Source of the DNA: Cohnella laeviribosi DSM 21336
GTDB taxonomy: Bacteria > Bacillota > Bacilli > Paenibacillales > Paenibacillaceae
DNA length: 64,000 nucleotides
Direction of reading: 5' to 3'
NCBI RefSeq assembly: GCF_000378425.1
Contig: NZ_KB899810.1
Span: 1-64,000, forward strand
Below the pieces are notes generated by a model. That model did no database searches, was not told the DNA's origin, and worked only from the letters and a program-made list of their open reading frames with translations. Shown one piece after another: positions 17,117-26,151 of this stretch. Both the position numbers and the translations under genes were made by a program. The number at the start of each line of letters is the position of its first letter. The first letter of the stretch is position 1.

Positions 17117-17632
17117 TCAGCGGCGAGAGTACCGACTGCGGATGAAGTCGATCAGGGCTTGCCGTTCCGCCCCTTCGGAGCGGAACGCGGCAAGGCCGAG
17201 CCCGGCGGCTTCGGCTTGAACCGCGGGCGCAGGTTCCCGCAGCATGACCGCCAAAACGCCGGGCAACCGCAATAACTCGGCGTCCGCATCGGTGCGGACG
17301 ATGGCGATCTTCGGATAGGGGGCGGTTTTGAAGCCTTCCGCCAGCACCACGTCGAGACCGAACGGCTTCATTCCGTCGATCAGTTCGTCCAGCGTCCGCG
17401 GAACGCAGGCGAACCAGGCGGTCCTGGCCGGAGAGGAGACGGCGGTGACAAGCGCCCCCGCCCGCCGGTGAAGCCAGCTGTCCGTTCCCCGCGTATCCGG
17501 CTCGAACGTATCGTGCGCGTCGCGCTTGACGGTCCCGACCCGCAGCCCGTCTTGCGCCAGCGCGGAGACGAGCTCGCACAGCAGCGTCGTTTTGCCGGCG
17601 TTCTTGAAGCCGACCACTTGCAAAATGTCCAC
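17117..17632 (-). CDS. mobB: Molybdopterin-guanine dinucleotide biosynthesis protein MobB
   Basis: This 171-aa GTP-binding protein assists guanylylation of molybdenum cofactor. The Walker A loop GFKNAGKTTLLCELV lies at residues about 7-21, followed by the family's VGTVKRDAHDTFEPDTRGTD and later LAEGFKTAPYPKI. The start is GTG at 17632 with GGAGGAGGGG just upstream. The longer frame towards 18040 shadows mobA. It lies 64 bp downstream of mobA on the same strand. Confidence 0.92.
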   Translation of the reverse strand: MDILQVVGFKNAGKTTLLCELVSALAQDGLRVGTVKRDAHDTFEPDTRGTDSWLHRRAGALVTAVSSPARTAWFACVPRTLDELIDGMKPFGLDVVLAEGFKTAPYPKIAIVRTDADAELLRLPGVLAVMLREPAPAVQAEAAGLGLAAFRSEGAERQALIDFIRSRYSRR

Positions 17633-17696
17633 GTTGCCCCTCCTCCGGAAGCAGAAATGGGTAAGGAACCGCACCTTCCAAATAAGGCCGGCCGCG

Positions 17697-18317
17697 TCAA
17701 TCGTCCGGGCCCGCCGCGTCCTTAAGCAGCCGGCGATATTCCTCCGGCGTGTCCACGTCCGTTGCGAAGCCAAGGCCGATGCCGGCGCGGATGAACGCCT
17801 CCTCCGGCACGCCGGTCCAGGCGATGGCTTCGAGCAGCGCGCCGAGCCTGCGCTCGCCCGCGGCCAGAAGCGCCCCGCAGACGGAGGCGAGGTCCGTGCG
17901 GTACAGCGCGTGCAGCGGCTGCGTTCGGCCGCCGACAATCGGAACGGCCGCCCGGTGCGTTCCGGCCGCAAGCTTCTCTCCCAGCAGCCGGGCCGCTTCG
18001 GGGCTCGGCGACGGATGGTCGCACGCAAGAGCCCATACAACCGGCGACGACGACGCCTTCAAGCCGGCGTGAAGTCCGGCAAGCGGCCCCAGGCCCGTCC
18101 ATTCGTCCGGGACGACGCGCACCCGCCCAAGGCCGCAAACGGCTTGAAGCAGCTCCTCCGACGGCGGCGCGACGACGATCGCCTCTTTCGCCCATTCCAG
18201 GGCGAGTCGGCATTGTCTGCGTATAAACGGCTCGTTTCCGTACGTCAGCAGCGCCTTGTTGCGGCCGCCCATTCTTCGCCCGCGGCCGCCCGCCAAAATT
18301 ACGGCCGCAACGTCCAT
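17697..18317 (-). CDS. mobA: Molybdenum cofactor guanylyltransferase MobA
   Basis: This 206-aa nucleotidyltransferase would add GMP from GTP to molybdopterin to form the guanine dinucleotide cofactor. The N-terminal signature AAVILAGGRGRRMGGRNKAL includes the GTP-binding LAGGxGxRMGxxK pattern. GLGPLAGLHAGL and ACDHPSPSP (metal-binding Asp) are also family features. The ATG at 18317 is chosen because it places the signature at residue 3. No other cofactor gene is in the window. Confidence 0.9.
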   Translation of the reverse strand: MDVAAVILAGGRGRRMGGRNKALLTYGNEPFIRRQCRLALEWAKEAIVVAPPSEELLQAVCGLGRVRVVPDEWTGLGPLAGLHAGLKASSSPVVWALACDHPSPSPEAARLLGEKLAAGTHRAAVPIVGGRTQPLHALYRTDLASVCGALLAAGERRLGALLEAIAWTGVPEEAFIRAGIGLGFATDVDTPEEYRRLLKDAAGPDD

Positions 18318-18445
18318 CTCGCCGCTCTCGAATTGGCCGTTTTTTATGCTGACGCTGTCGCCCCCGCTCTTTGTCAAGCCCTCATCCCCTTTGCGGCCCG
18401 CATTCGCCACGAATTCGCCCCTCCCGGGACGCAATATGTGCGGAC

Positions 18446-19513
18446 TTACACCTCGACCGTCCAGCCGAACGGGTCCGGCGCTTTCCCTGTCTGAATACCG
18501 GTCAGCGTTTCGTAAAGCCGCGCGGTCAGCGTTCCCGTCCGGCCGTTGCCGATGCTCCATACGTTCCCCTGCCAACAAAGCTCCCCGATCGGGGACACCG
18601 CTGCGGCCGTTCCGGTGCCGAACGCCTCGGCGAGCGTGCCGTCGAGGCTGGCCCGCTCCAGCTCGTCGATCGAAATCTGCCGTTCCTCGACCCTGACGCC
18701 CCAGCTTGCCAGCAGCCGAATGACGGAGTCTCTCGTCACCCCGTCCAGGATGCTGCCGTTCAGCGCCGGCGTGAGGACGGTATCGCCGATCTTGAAAAAG
18801 ACGTTCATGCTCCCCACTTCCTCGATGTACCGGCGGTGAACCCCATCCAGCCAGAGCACCTGGGCATACCCTTCCTTCGCCGCTTCCCGCTGGGCCAAAA
18901 GGCCGGCCGCGTAATTTCCGGCCGCCTTCGCCGCGCCGACGCCTCCGGCCACGGCTCTGACATAATTGGATTCTACGTATATTTTAACAGGATTGATGCC
19001 TGCCTCGTAGTAGGGACCGACCGCCGACATGATGATGATAAACCGGTATTCGGCGGAAGGCGCCACGCCGAGCGCCGGTTCGGTCGCGATGATGAACGGA
19101 CGGATGTACAGCGCGGTTCCCGGCTCCTCCGGAATCCAATCCCGGTCGACCGCCACCAGCCGTTTGATCGCCTCAAGCGCCAGTTCCCCGTCGATCGGCG
19201 GAATGCTCAGCCGGTAATTCGAGCGGTTCAGCCGCTCGATATGGCGGTCGGGCCGAAACAGCACCGTGCGCCCGTCCGCGGTTGAGTGCGCTTTCAAGCC
19301 TTCGAATACCGTTTGGCCGTAATGAAACACCTTGGCCGACGGATCAAGCGCAATCGGCTGGTACGGGATGATGCGCGGCTCATGCCAGCCATGGTCGGCG
19401 CTATAGTTCATGATAAACATATGATCGGTAAACACGCGTCCGAAGCCCAGCCGGCTGGCGGGAATTTTCGGCTTTTTGGCGGCACTGGGAAAAACGGAGA
19501 TCGTCACATTCAT
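18446..19513 (-). CDS. ilvE: Branched-chain amino acid aminotransferase
   Basis: This 355-aa fold-type IV PLP enzyme transfers amino groups between Leu/Ile/Val and 2-oxoglutarate. Family features seen: FGRVFTDHMFIMNYS near the N-terminus, KVFHYGQTVFEGLKAH, the PLP-lysine region GGVGAAKAAGNYAAG, and EAFGTGTAAAVSPIGEL, the phosphate-binding loop of class II branched-chain enzymes. The length fits the 355-365-aa type. The start at 19513 has GGAG 12 bases upstream. It faces the LysR gene, so their 181-bp gap holds both promoters and could be a LysR target. Confidence 0.93.
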   Translation of the reverse strand: MNVTISVFPSAAKKPKIPASRLGFGRVFTDHMFIMNYSADHGWHEPRIIPYQPIALDPSAKVFHYGQTVFEGLKAHSTADGRTVLFRPDRHIERLNRSNYRLSIPPIDGELALEAIKRLVAVDRDWIPEEPGTALYIRPFIIATEPALGVAPSAEYRFIIIMSAVGPYYEAGINPVKIYVESNYVRAVAGGVGAAKAAGNYAAGLLAQREAAKEGYAQVLWLDGVHRRYIEEVGSMNVFFKIGDTVLTPALNGSILDGVTRDSVIRLLASWGVRVEERQISIDELERASLDGTLAEAFGTGTAAAVSPIGELCWQGNVWSIGNGRTGTLTARLYETLTGIQTGKAPDPFGWTVEV

Positions 19514-19694
19514 CCTGATATCGTCTCCTTTGGCAAAATAATGTTTGTTAGTTGAATGATAGCAAGAGAATTCGTATATTAAAAATATCGGTTTTGTCGG
19601 TCGGCCATACCTTTTAAGTATCCGGCCTAAACGGCTGTGCCGCCTTTCGAAAATCGCGTCCGCAATAGCGCCGATAGAGAAAAGAGGGGCAAAC

Positions 19695-20588
19695 ATGGAT
19701 ATCCGCCAGCTTCGCTATTTTCTGGAGATTGCCCGCGAGGGGCAAATTACGCGCGCCGCCAAACGGCTCCATATGGAGCAGCCCCCGCTCAGCCGGCAGC
19801 TCAAGCAGATGGAGAAGGAGCTCGGCGTCACCCTGTTCGACCGCAGCGGCAAGCAGCTTGAGCTGACCCGGGCGGGAGAACTGCTGCGCCAAAAGGCCGA
19901 AAGCCTTCTCCAGCAATTCCACGAATCGCTTAACGAAGTCAAGGAACTGGACGAAGGCGTTCGCGGCACGTTGGCGATCGGGGCGGTCGTCTCTTGCGTC
20001 TCCCTGCTTCCTCCGAAAATCAAGCTGTTCCATGAACGCTATCCGAATGTCACCTTCCATATCCGGGAAGGAGACCACTTTCTGCTCGGGGATCTGCTTC
20101 ATCACCGAAACATCGAGCTGGTCGTCACCCGCCTGCCGTTCGAATCCGTCCCTGCACCAAAGGCTTACGAAATCATGCCTCTTCCTTCCGATCCGTTTGT
20201 CGCCGTCGTTCCCCGCCCCTGGCTTGCGACAGCCAAGCTTGGTACCGGTTCCGTTACGCTGCGGCAGCTTGCGGATTGTCCGTTTTTGACCTTGAAGACC
20301 GATAAAACGACCGGCATGCACGAACGGGTGCTGGAGCAATTCCGGCAATCCGGGGCCGAGCCCCGCGTTTTGTGTGAATGCAGCAGCGTCGCCATCGCAG
20401 TCGCCCTGGTGGCCGCCGGCATCGGCATGACCATTTTGCCGAAATCCGTTATGGCCTCCTTCCCCCACCCCGATATCGCCACCGTCGCGATCGCGGATAC
20501 CGTCTTCAAGTCGGAAGTCGGCATCGTCTGGCTGAAAGACCGGTATTTATCCAAAAGCGCGCGCCATTTTATCAGCATGTTCCGCTAA
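19695..20588 (+). CDS. LysR-family transcriptional regulator
   Basis: This 297-aa regulator has an N-terminal winged helix-turn-helix (residues about 1-60; ITRAAKRLHMEQPPLSRQLK is the recognition region) and a two-lobed effector domain. Lobe II includes the segment AAGIGMTILPKSV. It lacks the paired Cys pattern of OxyR, so peroxide sensing is not indicated even though a catalase gene follows 154 bp downstream on the same strand. It is divergent from ilvE. Targets could be ilvE, the catalase or itself. Confidence 0.92.
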   Translation: MDIRQLRYFLEIAREGQITRAAKRLHMEQPPLSRQLKQMEKELGVTLFDRSGKQLELTRAGELLRQKAESLLQQFHESLNEVKELDEGVRGTLAIGAVVSCVSLLPPKIKLFHERYPNVTFHIREGDHFLLGDLLHHRNIELVVTRLPFESVPAPKAYEIMPLPSDPFVAVVPRPWLATAKLGTGSVTLRQLADCPFLTLKTDKTTGMHERVLEQFRQSGAEPRVLCECSSVAIAVALVAAGIGMTILPKSVMASFPHPDIATVAIADTVFKSEVGIVWLKDRYLSKSARHFISMFR

Positions 20589-20742
20589 CGCGTCATCCGC
20601 CTTCCCTTCGATGGCATGCTTCCCGAATTCGGCGAATATATTGTAACCGATTGCGGGCTCGGCGCTTGGGGCCGGACGGTACCGCAGGACAAACAACGCC
20701 GGGGGATGCGCTCATCATGCCTAGCGGGAGGGAGAATGCTTG

Positions 20743-22194
20743 ATGGACAGACTGACCACCAATCAAGGGGTGCCGATCGGAGACAACCAGAACTCCAAGA
20801 CGGCCGGCATCCGCGGACCTACGCTTCTCGAAGACTATCAGCTTTTGGAGAAGCTTGCCCACTTTGACCGGGAACGGGTTCCCGAACGCGTCGTACACGC
20901 CCGGGGCGCCGGGGCGCACGGCGTTTTTACGCTCAAGAACAGCATGAAGCGGTATACGAAAGCGGCGTTCCTTCAGGACGAGGGTACGCAGACGCCGGTG
21001 TTCGTCCGTTTCTCGACGGTGATTCACGGCCAGCATTCTCCGGAAACGCTGCGGGATCCCCGCGGCTTTGCCGTCAAGTTTTATACGGCGGAAGGAAATT
21101 ACGATTTTGTCGGCAACAACCTGCCGGTCTTCTTCATCCGCGATGCGATGAAATTTCCCGACATGGTGCACGCCTTAAAGCCCGATCCGCGAACGAATAT
21201 CCAGCATCCCGACCGCTACTGGGACTTTATGTCGCTTACGCCCGAATCGACGAACATGCTCGTGCATCTGTTCTCGGACGAAGGCATTCCCGCCAGCTAC
21301 CGGCATATGCGCGGCTCCAGCGTTCACGCCTTCAAATGGATCAACGCCTACGGAAATACCGTGTACGTCAAGCTCCGCTGGGTTCCGAAGCAGGGCATCC
21401 GAAACCTGTCCGCCGAGGAAGCGTCCGCCATTCAGGCCAAGGACTTCAACCATGCGAGCCGCGATTTGTACGAAGCGATCGAGCGGGGCGACTATCCGGA
21501 ATGGGACTTGTACGTGCAAATCCTGGACCCGGCCGATATGGATCAATTCGATTTCGATCCGCTTGACGCCACGAAGGACTGGTTCGAAGACGTCATTCCC
21601 TATCAGCTCGTCGGCACGATGACGCTTAACCGCAATCCGGACAATGTTTTTGCCGAAACCGAATCGGTCGGGTTCAATCCCGGCGTCGTCGTTCCCGGCA
21701 TCGAACCTTCCGAAGACAAGCTGCTGCAGGGCCGCCTGTTCTCGTATTCCGACACCCAGCGATACCGCATCGGCACGAACTACCTGCAGCTTCCGATCAA
21801 CTGCCCGTTCGCGAAAGTCAGCAACAACCAGCGGGACGGCGCGATGCCGTTCAAGCAGCAGACCCATCCGGTGAACTACGAGCCCAACCGCCACCAGGAC
21901 ACGCCGAAGGAAGACCCGGCCTACCGGGAGGCAAGCACGCCGATCGGCGGCGCGGCCGGCCGCCAGAAGATCGCCAAGACGAACGATTTCGGCCAGGCGG
22001 GCCAAGTTTGGAGACGCTTTTCGAACGAGGAGAAAGACGCGCTCGTCAAAAACCTGACCGCCGATCTGAAGCAGGTGGCGGAAGCGACCCGGCTGCGCGC
22101 CATTTGCAACTTCTACCGGGCGGACGCGGAGCTTGGCCAAAGGCTTGCGGACAATCTGAACGCGGACATTCAGCCGTATCTCAAGCCATTGTAA
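20743..22194 (+). CDS. Haem catalase, small-subunit (clade 3) type
   Basis: This 483-aa enzyme degrades hydrogen peroxide. Visible active-site features are the distal His in VVHARGAGAHGVF, the distal Asn region FVGNNLPVFFIRD, RFSTVIHGQHSPET, and the proximal haem Tyr in GRLFSYSDTQRYRIG. The length of about 480 fits KatA-type enzymes. GGGAGGGA lies nine bases before the ATG at 20743; a TTG one codon earlier is less likely. A strong hairpin follows 78 bp after the stop. Confidence 0.95.
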   Translation: MDRLTTNQGVPIGDNQNSKTAGIRGPTLLEDYQLLEKLAHFDRERVPERVVHARGAGAHGVFTLKNSMKRYTKAAFLQDEGTQTPVFVRFSTVIHGQHSPETLRDPRGFAVKFYTAEGNYDFVGNNLPVFFIRDAMKFPDMVHALKPDPRTNIQHPDRYWDFMSLTPESTNMLVHLFSDEGIPASYRHMRGSSVHAFKWINAYGNTVYVKLRWVPKQGIRNLSAEEASAIQAKDFNHASRDLYEAIERGDYPEWDLYVQILDPADMDQFDFDPLDATKDWFEDVIPYQLVGTMTLNRNPDNVFAETESVGFNPGVVVPGIEPSEDKLLQGRLFSYSDTQRYRIGTNYLQLPINCPFAKVSNNQRDGAMPFKQQTHPVNYEPNRHQDTPKEDPAYREASTPIGGAAGRQKIAKTNDFGQAGQVWRRFSNEEKDALVKNLTADLKQVAEATRLRAICNFYRADAELGQRLADNLNADIQPYLKPL

Positions 22195-22232
22195 ACAATG
22201 AGGCTCGCCCAAAAGCAAGTCCGCTCATCCGG

Positions 22233-22352
22233 CGGACAGCTGGCTTGATGAGAAATGCAGGTAAAATGAAGAAACGGCGGTGCAAGGGGATTATCCCTGC
22301 ATCGCCGTTTTATTGCTTTCGGTCTATGGCCCCGGTTGCCCTGCATTTGTCC
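22233..22352 (+). repeat. Dispersed hairpin element, copy A
   Basis: About 110 bp starting CGGACAGCTGGCTTG and ending near CATTTGTCC resemble positions 52750-52859 throughout. The shared core is a hairpin (22272-22312). The two copies differ in the outer stem (CGGCG/CGCCG here, TGGCG/CGCCA there), a compensatory change that supports the RNA or DNA fold. It lies 38 bp after the catalase stop. Confidence 0.6.
22272..22312 (+). terminator. Terminator hairpin downstream of the catalase gene
   Basis: CGGCG, TGCA and GGG pair with CCC, TGCA and CGCCG around a GATTAT-type loop, followed by TTTTATTG. It is part of the repeated hairpin element and could act as the catalase terminator. Confidence 0.75.
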
Positions 22353-22423
22353 AAATACACGTTCCGTCTTGATCAGCCGCCTCGGTCATCCGCCGAACTT
22401 ACAACGCATAGCCTTCCCCGCTT

Positions 22424-22735
22424 GCCCGCCACACCGGTCGGGCGCAACTGCAGTTGCCATAACAGCAACTGCAATGTCCGTTTGCGCGAGAACCCTCGAT
22501 TGAAGTGCCTAAACGGCAATTAAATTGCGCATCCGGCCCGCCACACCGGTCGGGCGCAACTGCAGTTGCCATAACAGCAACTGCAAAACCCGTTTGCATG
22601 AGAACCCTCGATTGAAGTGCCTAAACGGCAATTAAATTGCGCATCCGGCCCGTCACACCGGTCGGGCGCAACTGCAGTTGCCGCAAAAACAACTGAAAAG
22701 CCCGTTTGCGCGCAATCCCCCGATTGAATCGCCGG
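22424..22735. repeat. Tandem 112-bp repeat, about 2.8 units
   Basis: Units begin GCCCGYCACACCGGTCGGGC at 22424, 22536 and 22648, giving an exact 112-bp period. Each unit carries the palindrome GCAACTGCAGTTGC followed by an inverted copy (AACAGCAACTGCA), then CCCTCGATTGAAGTGCCTAA and ACGGCAATTAAATTGCGC. Units 1 and 2 are nearly identical; unit 3 decays after its palindrome. A related unit lies at 275-399. There is no coding potential, and the unit is too long for a CRISPR repeat. The remaining bases up to 22799 show nothing else. Confidence 0.85.
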
Positions 22736-22799
22736 ATCTCGCCGTACCTCCCCGGCAGCGCCTTATCCGCGCGGGTTCGCGTGCGGCGGCCAATTCCGC

Positions 22800-23306
22800 T
22801 CAGGAAGGAATGAATTGCTTGTACGTAATCACGTAGCTGGCGCCCAGCGGAATCAGCTCGCTCAGATACTTGCCGATCAGTTCTTTTTCGACATCGGTGA
22901 TCGCGGAGCCGGTGCGAATGTCGAAATGAATGACTCCCGTATGAACGTCATAGCGGGTGAAATGCATGCTCCCCCCGGCCAGCATGCCGTTGATGACGGC
23001 GGCAATCCGGTGCTGATCCAACGACCGGCTCATGGCGGCCTGCTCGACGCATTCCGGCAGCGGTTCGGCGATCGGGACCCCGTCGGCCTGCACCATGGCG
23101 TAAGGCTTAACTTTGAAGCAGACGTAAGGAAGCAGATATAACGAAGCGAAGCGGAGCAGTGCCTCTTCGTCCCGTTCCGGCAGTTCCAGCCGTTCGTTCC
23201 AGGCGTAGATGACAGCGGCGTTTTTGCCGCACGAATGAATGCGAACATACCTCAAATGCGGAAATTGGCTTTTGACCAGATGCTCCGACAACAAACGCGT
23301 CCCCAT
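22800..23306 (-). CDS. Hypothetical protein, 168 aa
   Basis: I do not recognise the family. The protein is soluble, without signal peptide or membrane segment, of mixed alpha/beta composition, and has three Cys (IHSCGKN, YVCFKV, PECVEQ). The start at 23306 is well supported by GGGAGGGG six bases upstream. A sequence close to a catabolite-repression site lies about 44 bp upstream, suggesting control by carbon source. The gene is the only one between the tandem repeat and the haem operon. Confidence 0.7.
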   Translation of the reverse strand: MGTRLLSEHLVKSQFPHLRYVRIHSCGKNAAVIYAWNERLELPERDEEALLRFASLYLLPYVCFKVKPYAMVQADGVPIAEPLPECVEQAAMSRSLDQHRIAAVINGMLAGGSMHFTRYDVHTGVIHFDIRTGSAITDVEKELIGKYLSELIPLGASYVITYKQFIPS

Positions 23307-23349
23307 TCCAATCCCCTCCCACATGGTGTCAACCGCGGAGTCCAGTCGA

Positions 23350-23363
23350 TGTCAGCGCTTACA
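23350..23363. promoter_or_regulatory. cre-like site (CcpA operator candidate)
   Basis: TGTCAGCGCTTACA differs by one base from the idealised cre sequence TGTAAGCGCTTACA. It lies 44-57 bp upstream of the start of the hypothetical gene at 22800-23306. Confidence 0.5.
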
Positions 23364-23541
23364 ATTCGTTTATCGCTTACTTTGTGCCTGACGGTTACGA
23401 TCGCAAGGGTTCGTTTGGTACAGCGGGCCAAAAGAAGGCCGAAAGGTTCTCGTTGCCCATCCGTTTTGCAACAGCGGTTACTCCATCGTATTCAATTCCG
23501 GCCGCCATGATGAGCGGTTCTTCGAATTTCCGCAGAATGGC

Positions 23542-23572
23542 AAAAAGCCGCCCCGGATCGGGACGGCTTTAC
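23542..23572 (-). terminator. Terminator of the hem operon
   Basis: On the minus strand AAAGCCG and CCCG pair with CGGG and CGGCTTT, followed by TTTG. It lies 18 bp after the stop of the last hem gene. Confidence 0.8.
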
Positions 23573-23590
23573 TTCTTTACTTATAGACGG

Positions 23591-25081
23591 TCAACCGGCC
23601 TGCAGGCTGTCCAGCAACCGTTCGGCCGCCGCCTTGCCCTGTTCGACGCAATCCGGCAGCCCGACGCCTTCGAAGGGCGCCCCGGCGGCAAACACGCCGG
23701 GCAGGCGGAGCGCCAGCTGTTCCCGGAACGCCGCGATATGCTTCAGATGATCGACGGGATATTGCGGCATCGATTGCCGCAAACGGGTAATCTCGACAAA
23801 CAGGGGCGTCGCCGTCAGCCCCATATAGTGCCGCAGGTCGCGGCAAACCGCCGCCGTCATTTCTTCGTCGTCCAGTTCGACCGTCTCCTCGTCGCCCGCC
23901 CGTCCGACGTAGCAGCGGATGAGCCTTTTGCCGGCCGGCGCCGTATGAAGCCACTTGGCCGACGTCCAAGTGCTGGCCGTAATCGTCCGCCCCTCCGACC
24001 GGGGAACGAGAAAGCCGGAGCCGTCCAGCTTATGGTTAAACTCTTTTTCGTCATAGGCCAGCACGACGTTGGCAACCGAAACGTAACGGATGGCGGTCAT
24101 CGCCGATACGTCGACATGAGGCGACAACAGCTTCGCGTTCGCATAGGCCGGGAGCGTAAAAAGTACGGCATCGGCGCCGAAGGAAGCGCCGTCGGCCAGC
24201 TGAAGCCGGTAACGTCCTTCCGTCTCCCCGCCTGCCGTCCCGCCGCCGGCTAGCGCCAAAGACGCGACCGGGCTGCCGAGCCGGATCTCGCCGCCCAGCG
24301 CGCGAATCCGCCTTTCCAGCGCTTCGATGACGGCGGACAATCCGCTGCGGAACGTCAGAAACGCCGTCGGCGGAACGCTCGCCCCGCCTACCGCTTCCGA
24401 ACGCATTTGCGCCGCTTTCGCCCCTGCCGCGGGCGCCGCGCGCCGCGCCTCGATCATGCCGCGAATGACGCTTCCGTATTTCCGCTCCATCTCCGCAAAC
24501 TGCGGAAAGGTGGCGTTCAGGCCGAGCTTGTATAGATCGCCGGCATGAATGCCCGCAAGCAGCGGCTCCAAGATCCGCTCGACCATTTCCTTGCCGAGGC
24601 GCCGCTCGAGAAAATCGCCGACCGTTTCGTCGCCGGTCTCCTCGCGCCTGGGCAGCCGCAGATCGTCCAGCGCCCGGAGCTTCCCGCGGGGAGAAATGTA
24701 GCTTGTTCTCGCAAACGCGCCCAGATCGTTCGGAATACCGAGATTCATCCCTTTGGGCATCGGCCTGAGCTTGCCGTCGGCCGCAATGTACGTGTTGGGC
24801 GCGGCAGGGTTGGTGCCGACCAGTTCGCCGAGCAGCCCGAGCTCCCGGGCAAGATGCAGCATCGGAAGCTTGCGGCCGAGAAACGAATCGGGTCCGCGCT
24901 CGATAACGAAGCCGTCGCGCCTGAGCGTATTGACTCTGCCGCCCAGCCGGTTCGAGCCTTCGAAAACCGTCACCGCAACTTTCCGCCCCCGCTCCTCGGC
25001 CATCCGCAACAGATAAAAAGCCGCGCTCAGGCCGGTTATGCCGCCGCCGAGCACCGCAATCCGGCAAATATCCCGTTCCAT
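23591..25081 (-). CDS. hemY: Protoporphyrinogen/coproporphyrinogen III oxidase
   Basis: This 496-aa FAD enzyme oxidises the porphyrinogen ring in haem synthesis; in Gram-positives it acts on coproporphyrinogen III. The FAD-binding N-terminus is RIAVLGGGITGLSAAFYLL, and GSNRLGGRVNTLRRDGFVIE and IERGPDSFLGRK are family hallmarks. The C-terminus FAAGAPFEGVGLPDCVEQGK is the second FAD-contacting segment. It is the last gene of hemE-hemH-hemY, 125 bp after hemH. A Gly/Ala-rich insertion around residue 230-245 looks like a loop expansion. It is probably membrane-associated. Confidence 0.94.
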   Translation of the reverse strand: MERDICRIAVLGGGITGLSAAFYLLRMAEERGRKVAVTVFEGSNRLGGRVNTLRRDGFVIERGPDSFLGRKLPMLHLARELGLLGELVGTNPAAPNTYIAADGKLRPMPKGMNLGIPNDLGAFARTSYISPRGKLRALDDLRLPRREETGDETVGDFLERRLGKEMVERILEPLLAGIHAGDLYKLGLNATFPQFAEMERKYGSVIRGMIEARRAAPAAGAKAAQMRSEAVGGASVPPTAFLTFRSGLSAVIEALERRIRALGGEIRLGSPVASLALAGGGTAGGETEGRYRLQLADGASFGADAVLFTLPAYANAKLLSPHVDVSAMTAIRYVSVANVVLAYDEKEFNHKLDGSGFLVPRSEGRTITASTWTSAKWLHTAPAGKRLIRCYVGRAGDEETVELDDEEMTAAVCRDLRHYMGLTATPLFVEITRLRQSMPQYPVDHLKHIAAFREQLALRLPGVFAAGAPFEGVGLPDCVEQGKAAAERLLDSLQAG

Positions 25082-25206
25082 ATGCCAGCCTCCTTTATCG
25101 TTTTCGCCCGCAAACCAAACAGAGGGCGAAGCGCCTTCGCTCCAGCCCTCGCCTTCCGAACCCGCCTTCCGGGCTCTCCCTCGCCCGGCCGCACGCCCGC
25201 CCGGCG

Positions 25207-26151
25207 TCAGCCGGCGAGTTCCTTCTCCGCCGCCCGTACCGAGTCGGCGAGCGCCCGCATGTACTGCGGATCGTCGTTCAGCATTTCGATCCGCTCCAGG
25301 CGGATGCCGCGTTCGCTCGCGAACCGGCTCGCTTCGATATCGATGTCGTACAGGACCTCGAGATGATCTGAGACGAAGCCGACCGGAGCCACAAGCACCG
25401 AGCGGATTCCTTCTCTGGCGAGCGATTCCAGCGTCTCGAGAATGTCCGGACCGAGCCAGGGCTGGCCGGTCTGCCCCGCGCTTTGCCACGTGAACTGCCA
25501 GCGGCCCACGTCCGCGGCGGACGCTACGGCGTGGGACGTTTCCAGCAGCTGCTCCGGGTAAGGGTCGCCGATTTCGACAATCCGCTGCGGCAGGCTGTGG
25601 GCGCTGAACAGGACGAGCACGTCGCCGCGGGCGTCCCCGAATTTGTCCAGGCCGCTCGCCACCCGCTTCGCCAGCGCCGAAATCAGCTCGGGATGCAGAT
25701 GGTACTGCTCCACCCCCGCAAACGCAATGCCCTGCTTCTCCGCTTCTTCCCTCGCCCGCTTCAGGTAGCTGCCGACGCTCATCGAAGAATACTGCGGCGT
25801 CAGCACGATGCCGACCGCCTCGCGGATGCCGTCCTTCGCCATCGCGGCGATTCCGTCCTCGATAAACGGCTTCGCGTGCTTCAGCCCCTGGTAGCAGACG
25901 TAGCGGCCCGCTCCCGCCAGTTCGTCCAGCGTGCGCTGAAGCGCCGCCACCTGCCGGTTCGTGTTCTCCCGAAGCGGAAAAACGCCGCCGACAATCGCCC
26001 GGTAGCGGGCGGTCAAGTCTTCCAGTTGCTCGGGAGTCGGCGGATGGCCTCTGCGAATATGCGTATAATAGGCTTCGATTTCGTCCATACTTTCCGGCGT
26101 TCCGTAGGACATGACCAGCACGCCCACCGGCCGGGCAGCCGATTCGCTCAT
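25207..26151 (-). CDS. hemH: Ferrochelatase (coproporphyrin type)
   Basis: This 314-aa enzyme inserts iron into the porphyrin ring. Seen: VGVLVMSYGTPESMDEIEAY at the N-terminus, LTPQYSSMSVGSYLKRA, the metal-site His in VLFSAHSLPQRI, and VGFVSDHLEVLYDIDIEA with the conserved acid cluster. The length and motifs match the monomeric Bacillus-type enzyme, which acts on coproporphyrin in Gram-positives. Its ATG overlaps the hemE stop (ATGA), so the two are translationally coupled. Confidence 0.95.
   Translation of the reverse strand: MSESAARPVGVLVMSYGTPESMDEIEAYYTHIRRGHPPTPEQLEDLTARYRAIVGGVFPLRENTNRQVAALQRTLDELAGAGRYVCYQGLKHAKPFIEDGIAAMAKDGIREAVGIVLTPQYSSMSVGSYLKRAREEAEKQGIAFAGVEQYHLHPELISALAKRVASGLDKFGDARGDVLVLFSAHSLPQRIVEIGDPYPEQLLETSHAVASAADVGRWQFTWQSAGQTGQPWLGPDILETLESLAREGIRSVLVAPVGFVSDHLEVLYDIDIEASRFASERGIRLERIEMLNDDPQYMRALADSVRAAEKELAG

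Noticed and set aside
19695-22194. OxyR-catalase pair
   Set aside because: The LysR protein lacks the redox Cys pair of OxyR, so the pairing cannot be called peroxide-responsive from sequence.
22424-22735. CRISPR array
   Set aside because: The period is 112 bp with near-complete unit identity and no unique spacers; no cas genes are in the window.
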